A stretch of DNA of 64,000 nucleotides from G963701675 sp963701675 (GTDB lineage: Bacteria > Planctomycetota > Planctomycetia > Gemmatales > Gemmataceae), in contig OY969623.1 in the NCBI GenBank assembly GCA_963701675.1, positions 992,001-1,056,000 of the forward strand, given 5' to 3'. Shown piece after piece: positions 51,788 to 60,909 of the stretch. Every line of letters starts with the position of its first letter. The stretch's first letter is position 1. A program made the position numbers and the translations under genes. The notes under the pieces were generated by a model. It saw only the letters and a list, made by a program, of their open reading frames with translations. It was not told the DNA's origin and ran no database searches.

Positions 51788-54700
51788 TCAACCGCCGATG
51801 TAAATCCCGTCTGAAAGTCCCTCGGCCACTCCGGCGAGCACGGCTACGGCACCCCCAGTCGATGCGTTAATGCTCCAGGCTTTGAAAATCCCGGTGCCAG
51901 AAGTGTTGCCGGTAAGGACATCGAATACGCCGCTGCCAGTGCGGTCGGCCGCGCCCACGGTGACGCCGATGTTCTGACCCGTTGCATAAGCGAAGAACTC
52001 GGCAACAAGGTCGGCGTCCGGATCGAATGAACCGGAGGCGATGGCCTGGCCGCTGTAAACTCGGACTTGGGGATTGCCAATCGAGGCGCCGGTGATGACA
52101 TCGCCGAAGCCATCGCCGTCGACGTCGCCGATTGAGACATATGCGCCAACGTTGAACTGCAATTCGTAGGCAAACCATGAAGCCAACAACAGCGTGCCGC
52201 TCCCTGTCGTCAACGTCTGTCCATCGAAGACCTTGATGTGCGGATTGCCGGCGCTCGTGCCCGTGGCAATATCCGCGAATCCGTCGGCATTGATGAAGTC
52301 GGCCGCCACCGTGACGCCGATATCGAAAGAAATGTCATACGCGAAGAACGAATTGAGTAGGCTGCTGCCAGTCGGATCAAACGTTCCGTCAGCGATGTCT
52401 TGCCCGCTGAATACTTCCACGTGCGGATTCCCGGCAGTCGCCCCAGTGACCACGTCGGCGAAGCCGTCGCCGTTCACATCTCCAACGGCCACATTCGCGC
52501 CGACATTGAACCCGGTCCCGTAGGCAAACCAACTTGCGAGAACGCTGGTCGCCGGGTCAAACGCTCCCTGAGCCAGAGCGAATCCGTCGAAGGCGATCAC
52601 ATGCGGATTGCCAACCGCAGCGCCGGTGACGAGGTCGTCATACCCGTCCCCGGTCACGTCGCCCATCGCAACCGTGACGCCAGCGGCGTATAGGGGCCCA
52701 TACGGCGCGAATTGAGTCCAGAATGCACCGGTGCTTGCCAAGTAAACCTGAACGAGTCCGTTCGAGCCGCCGACGGCAAAGAACGTATCACCCACCGGAA
52801 CTACATTGGAGAATTGCGACGTATTGTCGTCTGGATCGGTGGCAGTCGCGGTGAACGAAGTCCCGGCCGTCGTCGGCAAAAGCGCGCTGAACTCGAACTC
52901 GACAAATCCGTTCGCATCGGTCACGACTGATTGCGAGCCGAGAAGGTTCTTGCCTTGGCCCGGCGCAATGTCGTTGGGGCTTGCGAAAAATTCAAGGAAG
53001 TATGCGGTGCTGGGCGTCGCGGTCACTGTGCCGATAATCCGGACCGTGCTCGGCGTCGGTTTGAATGCTCTGGAGAGTACGGGAGCCGGCTGATCTAGAT
53101 TACCACCATTGATAAGCGCAATGCCCGTTGTGCTGTTACTGAAGATGGAGTTGCTAAGAATTGCATTGCCCGAGCCCGAATCGACAAGGACGCCGTGATC
53201 GGTATTGAATGCGATGACGTTGCCGCTGCCCAACGCGGCGCCGCCGATCTGATTGTTGCAACAGGTGATCGAGATTCCATTACCCTGGTTGCCCAATGGC
53301 GCTTGACCGCTCCGATCGGCGCCGATGATGTTGCCAATGATTTGGGTCCCTTGCGACGTGGCGTTTAGTTGAATGCCGCCGTCGAGGTTGCCGCTAATCA
53401 CATTCTTGTAGAACAGCTCAACCCCGCCGATAGTCGTCCCCTGCGCGTTGCCGCCGACAAAGATGCCCGCGCCAGAATTCCCAAACGCAACTTCGCCAAG
53501 GACGTTGACGCCGATAAAGCTGTGGAAAATGCTGTTGTTGGCGGCGTTATCGATGATGGCGATGCCGTGGGCACCGTTGGCCGAGATCGTATTTTCCGGA
53601 ATGACGGACGGTTGTAATCCGCCGATGAAGTTGTCATGGGCGTCACCGTCGATGAGGATCCCATTGGCGCCATTGGGCAACGGCGATTGGCCGCTCGTGT
53701 TCATGCCAATGATGGTTTCTTCGACTCGGACTCCCGTGGCATCGCCGGAAATATGGACACCGTTCCCGGCATTGCCGGCGATGACGTTGGTGCGAATAAG
53801 GTTATTGCCGCCGGTGGATGTGATGAGCATTCCGTCCAAAGTGTTGGGAACGGCGATATCCACAAATGCCGGCAAACCGCAGAAGGTGTTGAAGACAACG
53901 GTGCCGCTGGCGGTATCTGCAATGACAAGCCCGTTCATGCCGTTGCCCGCGGTGATATTCCCCAGCGGAATCACGCCGCCGAATTGAGTGTTGGTCGAAG
54001 ATCCGTCGATCAAGACACCGTTCAAACTGTTAGGAACGGGAGTCGCGTTGTCACCTCCTAAGCCGAATGAATTGGCATGCACAGTGGTGTTGTCGGAATC
54101 ATGAATGCGAAGGCCGTTGCCGCCGTTGCCGGCCATGAGATTCAAGTAGACGAAGGGTGGTTGCGGAAACGTAGTGCCGATAAGAGAATTGTTATCCGCA
54201 TCGATGATAGCAACGCCATCCAGCGCGTTGCCAAGGGCTTGAGTCCCGCCGAGGTCAGTGCCAATGTAGTTCCCGCTCAGGAGATTATTGCCGGCGCCAT
54301 TGGTGATCAAAACTCCGTTGGCGCCGCTGCCAGAGATGACGTTGCCGTCGGCCGGCTTTCCGGTGAATGCGGTAGCGTTGGGAGTGGTTCCACCGATCAC
54401 ATTCAAGCGTGCTCCGTCGGTAATTCGGACGCCGTTTCCGTCATTGCCGATCGAAGCGGCGCCAGAGGCGTCGGTTCCAATAAAGTTGTCGACGACGCGG
54501 TTGTCGGTAGCGAACTCGCCGGTGATTACGAGGCCGTCGCCATCGTTGCCGGAGATGAGATTGCCTGCGCCAACCGCCGAGCCTCCGACTATGCTTTGCA
54601 TGGAATCCTGAATGACAACGCCGCTTCCGCTGTTGCCGAGATCGAAAGCGCCGGTCGGATCGGTGCCGATGTAGTTGCCGAGGATCGTGGTTCCAGCTGA

Positions 54701-55375
54701 TCCGAATCCGAATACGTGGATGCCGTGTTCATCGTTTCCCGATATCACGTTGCGATTGTTTGAGTTCGTGGAGCCGATCGTATTCCCCGACGTTGTGACA
54801 ATCAGTATTCCGCTTATCCCATTCCCTGCTTCTATGCCCGCCGGGGTTACTCCGATGTAATTGGAGAGCACGGTGTTGTTGCCATTGGTGTCGAGTCGGA
54901 TGCCGTGGCCCGAGAAACTGACGATGGCGAAGCCTTGGACGGTGCTTGATCCACCGCTGACGGTCAGCCCATTGAGAAATGGAAAGGCAGTGGCGCCCGT
55001 TCCGTCCAAAGTGATGACCGGCGTACCGGCGTAACCGGGCGCCGTGGTGGCGTCGATGATCACAACTTCGTTTGCGGCAATGGCCGGCAGTGAGGCGCCT
55101 GCCGTTGCCGACCCCACGTCGATTTGACCCGCGATGGCAAATTCGATGATGTCCGGATCGCCCGCTGTCCCCGTGTGATTGGTGTTCGCCAAATTGATGG
55201 CATTTCGAAAAGTACCCGTGGTGTCGGTATCTGCGAGACTTGTGACCGTATACGTGGTCGATGGCATGTAGCGATGTTCGAGCGGCTCAACACGGAGAAG
55301 GATCGGCGAATCTGAAGTGACGCGGATGTGAAGTCTATTCCGCGCAATCAATCGACTGAGCCAGGGAGAACTCAT
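51788..55375 (-). CDS. Giant surface protein: parallel beta-helix plus FG-GAP repeats
   Basis: 1195 residues. The N-terminus has the motif LRVEPLEHRYMPST (about residues 26-39), typical of planctomycete surface proteins, followed by TYTVTSLADTDTTGTFRNAI, a CSLREL-type entry to a right-handed beta-helix. About 700 residues of repeats (GNGISGILIVTTSGNTIG, NVISGNDGDGLVITG and similar) form the helix. A short beta domain (about 780-860, PSTVRIIGTVTATPSTAYFL) precedes C-terminal FG-GAP/VCBS repeats (FNVGANVAVGDVNGDGFAD). These repeats closely match those of the PQQ-dehydrogenase-like protein at 44798-46937. It is probably an adhesin or surface-layer-associated protein. It is encoded head to tail with the next minus-strand gene. 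Confidence 0.85.
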   Translation of the reverse strand: MSSPWLSRLIARNRLHIRVTSDSPILLRVEPLEHRYMPSTTYTVTSLADTDTTGTFRNAINLANTNHTGTAGDPDIIEFAIAGQIDVGSATAGASLPAIAANEVVIIDATTAPGYAGTPVITLDGTGATAFPFLNGLTVSGGSSTVQGFAIVSFSGHGIRLDTNGNNTVLSNYIGVTPAGIEAGNGISGILIVTTSGNTIGSTNSNNRNVISGNDEHGIHVFGFGSAGTTILGNYIGTDPTGAFDLGNSGSGVVIQDSMQSIVGGSAVGAGNLISGNDGDGLVITGEFATDNRVVDNFIGTDASGAASIGNDGNGVRITDGARLNVIGGTTPNATAFTGKPADGNVISGSGANGVLITNGAGNNLLSGNYIGTDLGGTQALGNALDGVAIIDADNNSLIGTTFPQPPFVYLNLMAGNGGNGLRIHDSDNTTVHANSFGLGGDNATPVPNSLNGVLIDGSSTNTQFGGVIPLGNITAGNGMNGLVIADTASGTVVFNTFCGLPAFVDIAVPNTLDGMLITSTGGNNLIRTNVIAGNAGNGVHISGDATGVRVEETIIGMNTSGQSPLPNGANGILIDGDAHDNFIGGLQPSVIPENTISANGAHGIAIIDNAANNSIFHSFIGVNVLGEVAFGNSGAGIFVGGNAQGTTIGGVELFYKNVISGNLDGGIQLNATSQGTQIIGNIIGADRSGQAPLGNQGNGISITCCNNQIGGAALGSGNVIAFNTDHGVLVDSGSGNAILSNSIFSNSTTGIALINGGNLDQPAPVLSRAFKPTPSTVRIIGTVTATPSTAYFLEFFASPNDIAPGQGKNLLGSQSVVTDANGFVEFEFSALLPTTAGTSFTATATDPDDNTSQFSNVVPVGDTFFAVGGSNGLVQVYLASTGAFWTQFAPYGPLYAAGVTVAMGDVTGDGYDDLVTGAAVGNPHVIAFDGFALAQGAFDPATSVLASWFAYGTGFNVGANVAVGDVNGDGFADVVTGATAGNPHVEVFSGQDIADGTFDPTGSSLLNSFFAYDISFDIGVTVAADFINADGFADIATGTSAGNPHIKVFDGQTLTTGSGTLLLASWFAYELQFNVGAYVSIGDVDGDGFGDVITGASIGNPQVRVYSGQAIASGSFDPDADLVAEFFAYATGQNIGVTVGAADRTGSGVFDVLTGNTSGTGIFKAWSINASTGGAVAVLAGVAEGLSDGIYIGG

Positions 55376-55615
55376 GCTCGAACCTCGTCTGGTTTAAAGA
55401 AACTGTGGGAGTTTGACCGGTGAGACCGTTCCGCGTGAAAGGAGGGCCACCGGGGCACAAGAGAGCATAAGCTATGAATGCGAATTGAGACGTGAATTTG
55501 ATTCGAATGGACGGGACAGCGGGAAAGAAGCGGCCCGCTGTCCGTCCTCGGTTCCGTTAACGCGCAGAATCCTAGCGGCCAACGACTTTTTCATTACTAT
55601 GACGCGCGTTCGCGG

Positions 55616-56977
55616 TTACGGCATGAACTCGTCGTCCACCCACATTAAGTCCAGCCCGTTTGTTTGTACCGGTGTTTCGTATTGCAATTTCACGCGAGAG
55701 CTGCCAACAGAATCTTGTTGCCCGTTGTCGCCCTCCATGAGTACGGCGCCTGTTCTGTTTGGTAGTTCGATCCGCCGCTGAAATTGCGAAGCGGGGGAAA
55801 TTGTCACTTCGCGTCCAACCTCGGCCACAATCGGAGGAATGTTGAGCGGCGGAATCGGCGTCGGAGTATCAAACGCATTAATGAGCACGGACATGTTTGC
55901 CGAATACGTGTTGACCACGGCTAAATCGGGAAAGACATCCGCATTAAGATTCGCAGCGGCCAAGGAGAACGGGGAATTTCCGACTTGATACTCGGTGAAG
56001 TCGCCCAGCGTTCCATCGCCGTTGCCTAGTAAGACGACGGCGTTGCCGACCGGGTAGGTGTAATCGATTGTCGCCACGTCGGGAGCGCTGTCTCCATTAA
56101 AGTCCGCAACCGTTAGATCTTCGGCGGCGCCGCCCGCGAGAAACGCCTTTGCGTCATGGAAGGTACCGTTGCCATTGCCCAACATGATTGAAATAGTGCC
56201 ACTACCGGGATTGGCGGCCGCGATATCCAAATGATAGTCTTCATTGAAGTCCGCCAATTTCACCTGACGAGTGTCTCGACCAAAGGCGAGATAGGTGACG
56301 GGTCGTGCGAACTTGCCATCGCCGAAGCCTTTTAGGAAGCTGACCGTGCTGTTCAACGACGTCATATTTGCCACCACGACATCGGGGATCGAGTCGTGAT
56401 CGAGGTCGCCGATGGCGACACCCCATGGAGTCGGTCCCGCTCTGAATTTCTTGAACGGCATAAACGTGCCATTTCCATTGCCGAGCAGCACGTTAATGCA
56501 CGGACCGTTCATTGAGCTGGCTACCACAAGGTCCTGATTGCCGTCCGCATTCAAGTCGGCTGCCGCCATATGCACGATGTAAAGACTGGTCGTAGTACTC
56601 TTGGGTGCTTGAAATGTGCCGTTGCCGTTCCCAAGGAGCACGTTGACTTTTCCGAAATTGACCACCGCGAGATCGTCTTTGCCGTCATTGTTGAACTCGC
56701 CGACTATAACCCAGTAGACGCCTGAGCCAGCGTTGTAGTTGACGACATTCCCGAACGTCCCGTCACCCTTGTTCAGCCGTACACCAATGGTGCTGCCGTT
56801 TCCAAAATTGAAATTGGAAACCGCCAGATCGATGGCGTTGTCCCCATTGAAATCACCCGTTGCCACGTTGTTGGCGAACGGTCCGGTCGGATAGTTCACC
56901 GGCGGCAAGAATGTGAGCAAGTTTCGGCTTTCCAGTGGTTCCAAGACGGGACGATGACGTGTTGCATGCATTGCCAT
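55616..56977 (-). CDS. Surface FG-GAP/VCBS repeat protein
   Basis: 453 residues. It begins with the surface motif RPVLEPLESRNLLTF (about residues 8-22), then about six repeats of roughly 55 residues in the pattern VGDFNGDNAIDLAVSNF or LLGNGNGTFQAPKS. These form a seven-bladed propeller like that of integrin alpha or VCBS proteins. The C-terminal part (NIPPIVAEVGREVTISP) is a short beta domain. Extracellular Ca-binding propellers of this kind are usually adhesive or structural. It lies downstream of a divergent sigma-kinase pair. Confidence 0.85.
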   Translation of the reverse strand: MAMHATRHRPVLEPLESRNLLTFLPPVNYPTGPFANNVATGDFNGDNAIDLAVSNFNFGNGSTIGVRLNKGDGTFGNVVNYNAGSGVYWVIVGEFNNDGKDDLAVVNFGKVNVLLGNGNGTFQAPKSTTTSLYIVHMAAADLNADGNQDLVVASSMNGPCINVLLGNGNGTFMPFKKFRAGPTPWGVAIGDLDHDSIPDVVVANMTSLNSTVSFLKGFGDGKFARPVTYLAFGRDTRQVKLADFNEDYHLDIAAANPGSGTISIMLGNGNGTFHDAKAFLAGGAAEDLTVADFNGDSAPDVATIDYTYPVGNAVVLLGNGDGTLGDFTEYQVGNSPFSLAAANLNADVFPDLAVVNTYSANMSVLINAFDTPTPIPPLNIPPIVAEVGREVTISPASQFQRRIELPNRTGAVLMEGDNGQQDSVGSSRVKLQYETPVQTNGLDLMWVDDEFMP

Positions 56978-57055
56978 GTTTTCGCTCCATTGATCTCGGC
57001 GATGATGTGCTTCCTTTTCGAGTCCGCTATTCCTTTAGAGCGATTTGCAATTGGT

Positions 57056-57112
57056 TTTGTTACGGGTAACCTGGAATGAACTGGACGCGAGCCGCGAATC
57101 GGCCGTAACAAA
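57056..57112. promoter_or_regulatory. 10-bp inverted repeat upstream of the ECF sigma gene
   Basis: TTTGTTACGG (57056-57065) and CCGTAACAAA (57103-57112) are perfect inverted copies 37 bp apart, in the gap between the divergent surface-protein and sigma genes. It may be an operator. Confidence 0.45.
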
Positions 57113-57153
57113 TCCTGACAAGAATCGGTCTGAATATAAGGAGGGCCAGAGCA

Positions 57154-57789
57154 TTGATTATGAGCGTCTCGGATGCGAACGAAGCAGTGTCGCTCATGGA
57201 GAAAGCGCGGCACGGGGACGGAGAATCCCTCGGCGCTCTGCTCCAGCTTTACCGTAACTACCTCCATCTCCTGGCACGAACGCAAATCGACCTTCACTTG
57301 CAAGGGCGAATCAATCCATCCGACGTCGTGCAGGAGACTTATCTGTTGGCATGCCGCCATTTTCAGAGATTTCGTGGACAGAGCGAACAGGAGCTATTGG
57401 CCTGGCTCCGCCGCATCCTTGTTCGTGGACTGGCACGACAGGTCGAAAAGCAACTCATCGCCCAGAAGCGCAGCGCTTTGCGGGAAGTGTCACTGCAAGG
57501 TCGTTTGGAACAACTCAATCGGTCGGCGGATCGAATCGACGCGGCACTGGCGTCCTCGGCAGCCTCACCGAGCGCGGAAGCACAACGCCGCGAACTCTCC
57601 GCCATGGTTGCAGATCAACTGGCGCAGTTACCTCGTTCCTATCGCGATGTCCTGGTACTGCGCAATCTTGAAGGTCATTCGTTTGACGAAGTCGCCCGCC
57701 GCATGGGAAAAAGTCAGGGCGCTGTCCGCATTCTATGGCTGCGTGCGCTTCGGCGATTCCGCGAGATAAGCGGGAGGTGTGCACAATGA
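57154..57789 (+). CDS. ECF RNA polymerase sigma factor, kinase-coupled
   Basis: 211 residues. TTG 57154 is 9 bp after AAGGAGG; ATG 57160 is an alternative. Region 2 has LLQLYRNYLHLLARTQIDLH, INPSDVVQETYLLACRHF and LLAWLRRILVRGLARQ. Region 4 has QLPRSYRDVLVLRNLEGHSF, then DEVARRMGKSQGAVRILWLR. This is a planctomycete-type ECF factor. Its stop overlaps the start of the kinase gene (ATGA). No anti-sigma gene is nearby; the kinase takes that place, as in known sigma/kinase modules. Confidence 0.93.
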   Translation: MIMSVSDANEAVSLMEKARHGDGESLGALLQLYRNYLHLLARTQIDLHLQGRINPSDVVQETYLLACRHFQRFRGQSEQELLAWLRRILVRGLARQVEKQLIAQKRSALREVSLQGRLEQLNRSADRIDAALASSAASPSAEAQRRELSAMVADQLAQLPRSYRDVLVLRNLEGHSFDEVARRMGKSQGAVRILWLRALRRFREISGRCAQ

Positions 57790-60053
57790 CTTTCGAACCG
57801 ACACAGACGCGAAACCATTCATCCGCCGCCGGGCGTTCAACACCGAGCGCGTCGCGGGTCGTGCACATTCTCGAAGACTATCTGAAGGAGTTGGAACAAG
57901 GCCGTCAGCCATCGGCAGACGAACTGTTGAACCGCTTTCCTGAATGGGACGATGAATTACAGCCCTATGTCGAGCAGCTGAATGTATTGCATCGGGCTGC
58001 CCTCGGCTTGCGGAAATCATTGCCTGCGAACGGAACTTTGAGCGGCCAATCGGTCGGCGACACTGCACAACTCGGAGACTTCGAAATCATTCGTGAGATC
58101 GGCCGCGGCGGCATGGGAGTCGTTTATGAAGCAGAACAGGTCTCACTGGGCCGTCGAGTCGCGCTGAAGGTGCTGCCATTCGCTGCGGCGCTCGATGAAA
58201 AACAGCGGCGCCGGTTTCAGAATGAGGCATATTCGGCCGCCCAGTTGCATCACACGCATATCGTCCCCGTTTATGCAGTGGGAACCGATCGCGGTGCACA
58301 TTTTTTCGCGATGCAGTACATTGCGGGGCAGACGCTCGGGACACTTATTGAGGAACTTCGTGAGGCGCGCCACGAGCGATCACCCAGGCCGGCCGCTGCG
58401 AACGCCGAAACCGCCGTCCCGGGCGAGGCAACGCGGCCGGCCATTAGCTTGACTGACCGCGCGCGGTTTTTCCATACCGCGGCCAACCTCGGCATTCAGG
58501 CGGCTGAGGCGTTGGAGCACGCTCATCAAGCCGGCATCGTGCATCGGGACATCAAACCGGGCAACCTGCTACTCGATAGTCGCACCCATTTGTGGATCAC
58601 CGATTTCGGGTTGGCGCGTTGTCAGCGCGAGCTCGGACTCACCGCCAACGGCGATCTGATCGGAACGCTCCGGTACATGAGTCCCGAACAAGCGTTGGGC
58701 CGGCACGACGCACTCGATCACCGCACCGACATCTATTCCCTGGGTGCTACCCTATATGAACTGATAACCCTTGAGTTGCCCCATGCGGGCACAGACCGGC
58801 GTGAACTCTTACGACAAATCGCCGACGACGAGCCTCGACGGCTGCGAAAACTGGACCCAACGATACCGCCGGAATTAGAGATTATTGTCCTCAAGGCGAT
58901 GGCCAAAGAACCGGCATCGCGCTACGCCACGGCCCAACAACTTGCGGACGACTTGCGACGGTTCCTTGAAAATCGGCCGATCCAGGCGCGTCCGCCCACC
59001 CTGTCGGAGCGAACGATCAAATGGGCACGACGGCATCGGCCGATGGTGCGCATGGCCGCCATCGTAGGCGCGCTCATGGTTGCTGGACTCGCGGCCACGA
59101 CGGCGATCGTCTGGCATCAAATGGAAGAGGCGAAAGATGCTCGCGTCCGCATGGAGAAACAGTGGAAACGCGCGGAAACGAATTACTACATCGCCTGCGA
59201 CGGAATTCTCTCGCTGGTGAGTTGCTTGGAGGAGACACGTTGGGGCCACGTCGCGGGCGTTGATACACTGCGCGACGCCCTCGCCGAAGATAGCTTGCGG
59301 ACTTTACGGTGTTTTCTACACGACGACGTGACCGATCCGGCGGCAAGACTGGAAACTGCGCGCACCTATCGCATGGGCGCCGCGGTCTGGAAATTACAGG
59401 GCAAAGACGAGACATCAAGGGCGGCTCTCAACACGGCAATCCATCACCTTGAATTCCTCGTTGCCGCTTATCCGAACACGATGACATATCACCAGGAACT
59501 CGCCTTATCCTACGACGCCATGGGAGAGGCACTCCATGAGGCGAACCTGGACCACGCGGCGGTTGCATTCGATCGGGCCGCCTGCCATTACGCCCGAGCC
59601 CGCTCGCTTCCTGTTGCCTATGGCGATCAGAAATATGCCGCAATTCTTAAGGCGTCCGATCTGAACGACCATGCCTGGTTCTTGGCGACCTGTCCTCTGC
59701 CATGCTTTCGGCGTCCCGCAGAGGCCGTCGAGTTCGCCCGGTTAGCCGACGAAATCGAACCGAAAATCAGTGTGTTCCTGATAACGCTCGGAGTGTCACA
59801 TTATCGCGCGGGTAACTACGAGGCGGCCATAGCGGCGCTGGAGAAATCACGCCTGTTTCCGGCCCGCGGCGCCACACCGACGTCGATGTTTATCGCCATG
59901 GCTCACTGGCAGCGTGGAGATAAGTCCGCCGCTCGGGAGTACTTGGCAACGGCCGAGAAAGACTTGCAAGCAAATAGCTTGGCCGCGAAAAAACTAGCTC
60001 GTTTCCGGACCGAAGCCATTGCTCTAATTGGAGCGCCGACCGGTCCGGAGTGA
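57786..60053 (+). CDS. Membrane Ser/Thr protein kinase with C-terminal TPR-like region
   Basis: 755 residues from ATG 57786. Residues 1-95 form a regulator-like helical start (HILEDYLKELEQGRQPSADE). The kinase domain (about 105-385) has IGRGGMGVVYEAEQ, VALKVLPFAA, IVHRDIKPGNLLL, ITDFGLAR and IGTLRYMSPEQALG. One helix (about 417-441, MVRMAAIVGALMVAGLAATT) is followed by an outer part with helical TPR-like repeats (LGVSHYRAGNYEAAIAALEK). The ATGA overlap with the sigma gene implies coupled translation. It probably phosphorylates or sequesters the sigma factor. Confidence 0.92.
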   Translation: MTFEPTQTRNHSSAAGRSTPSASRVVHILEDYLKELEQGRQPSADELLNRFPEWDDELQPYVEQLNVLHRAALGLRKSLPANGTLSGQSVGDTAQLGDFEIIREIGRGGMGVVYEAEQVSLGRRVALKVLPFAAALDEKQRRRFQNEAYSAAQLHHTHIVPVYAVGTDRGAHFFAMQYIAGQTLGTLIEELREARHERSPRPAAANAETAVPGEATRPAISLTDRARFFHTAANLGIQAAEALEHAHQAGIVHRDIKPGNLLLDSRTHLWITDFGLARCQRELGLTANGDLIGTLRYMSPEQALGRHDALDHRTDIYSLGATLYELITLELPHAGTDRRELLRQIADDEPRRLRKLDPTIPPELEIIVLKAMAKEPASRYATAQQLADDLRRFLENRPIQARPPTLSERTIKWARRHRPMVRMAAIVGALMVAGLAATTAIVWHQMEEAKDARVRMEKQWKRAETNYYIACDGILSLVSCLEETRWGHVAGVDTLRDALAEDSLRTLRCFLHDDVTDPAARLETARTYRMGAAVWKLQGKDETSRAALNTAIHHLEFLVAAYPNTMTYHQELALSYDAMGEALHEANLDHAAVAFDRAACHYARARSLPVAYGDQKYAAILKASDLNDHAWFLATCPLPCFRRPAEAVEFARLADEIEPKISVFLITLGVSHYRAGNYEAAIAALEKSRLFPARGATPTSMFIAMAHWQRGDKSAAREYLATAEKDLQANSLAAKKLARFRTEAIALIGAPTGPE

Positions 60054-60163
60054 TTCTGTTTCGAACGGATGAAAAAACCCTGATGGCGCGACCGGTTCCG
60101 GTGTGCGCGCTGTCTGGGCTGTTCTTCAATGAGCCGGCACAAATCCGGCAGAAAGGTGCGCAT

Positions 60164-60730
60164 ATGTTTTCCCATCCAACGCTTGTCCGATGTATCGCTT
60201 TCGTCACGGTGCTCCTAGTCGGTATTACCGTGGCCCATGCGGACATCGTCTCCAACAACTTCGGTCCTGGCGACGATTACGGTTACGGCAGCGCATGGAG
60301 TGTCGGGCTTGGCTTCCCTCTATACGAGATCGCCGAACCGTTTCGCGTGAGCGATCAGAGTTATACGCTGGATACGATCGAACTCGCCATCGCCCTAATT
60401 GAGGGTGATAACCATTTTTTCCTCTACCTCATGACCGACGACAAAGGCAAACCGGGACAAGTCATCGAGGCGTTCCAGGTTGTCGGCCAGATGCCGCTGA
60501 ACAATCAAGAAAACCCACCGGTGGTCGTTGAATCGGTGCAGCATCCCGTCTTAGAGAAGGGAGTTCGATACTGGGTGGTGGCGGCCGCAACGGTGGAAAC
60601 GTGGGCGGGGTGGTACCTGAACTCGACCGGCGATACGGGCCCGCATGGCCAACGCGCAGATCGCGGCGAATGGAAGATAAGCAACATCACTCGCTGCGCA
60701 TTCCGAGTGACCGGCACTCCGGTGAATTAG
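60164..60730 (+). CDS. Small secreted beta-sheet protein, choice-of-anchor-like
   Basis: 188 residues from ATG 60164 with a clear signal peptide (CIAFVTVLLVGITVAHAD). The mature part is beta-rich (IVSNNFGPGDDYGYGSAWSV, then EPFRVSDQSYTLDTIELAIA and PVLEKGVRYWVVAA) and resembles choice-of-anchor R-type domains. There is no PEP-CTERM or membrane anchor at the end. The frame is open to 60050 but lacks the signal there. The role is unknown. It follows the kinase gene and may belong to its regulon. Confidence 0.75.
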   Translation: MFSHPTLVRCIAFVTVLLVGITVAHADIVSNNFGPGDDYGYGSAWSVGLGFPLYEIAEPFRVSDQSYTLDTIELAIALIEGDNHFFLYLMTDDKGKPGQVIEAFQVVGQMPLNNQENPPVVVESVQHPVLEKGVRYWVVAAATVETWAGWYLNSTGDTGPHGQRADRGEWKISNITRCAFRVTGTPVN

Positions 60731-60909
60731 ATTCCTTGATGAGTTCGGTAGAGCTGGCTGATGCTCCGATCACAGCAGAGTACTTGTCTGGCCGTGCCCG
60801 GTGGGGTAACTTAGTCTGCAAGCACTTCACTAGCGGACGAGAAAGGCATAGGCGGCGGCCGACATGGGCACGTTGACAATCGCCATTCTTTCTTTGGGGG
60901 AGCATCATC

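Noticed and set aside
53636..54700. Plus-strand frames inside the beta-helix protein
   Set aside because: Repeat-derived antisense frames without ribosome sites.
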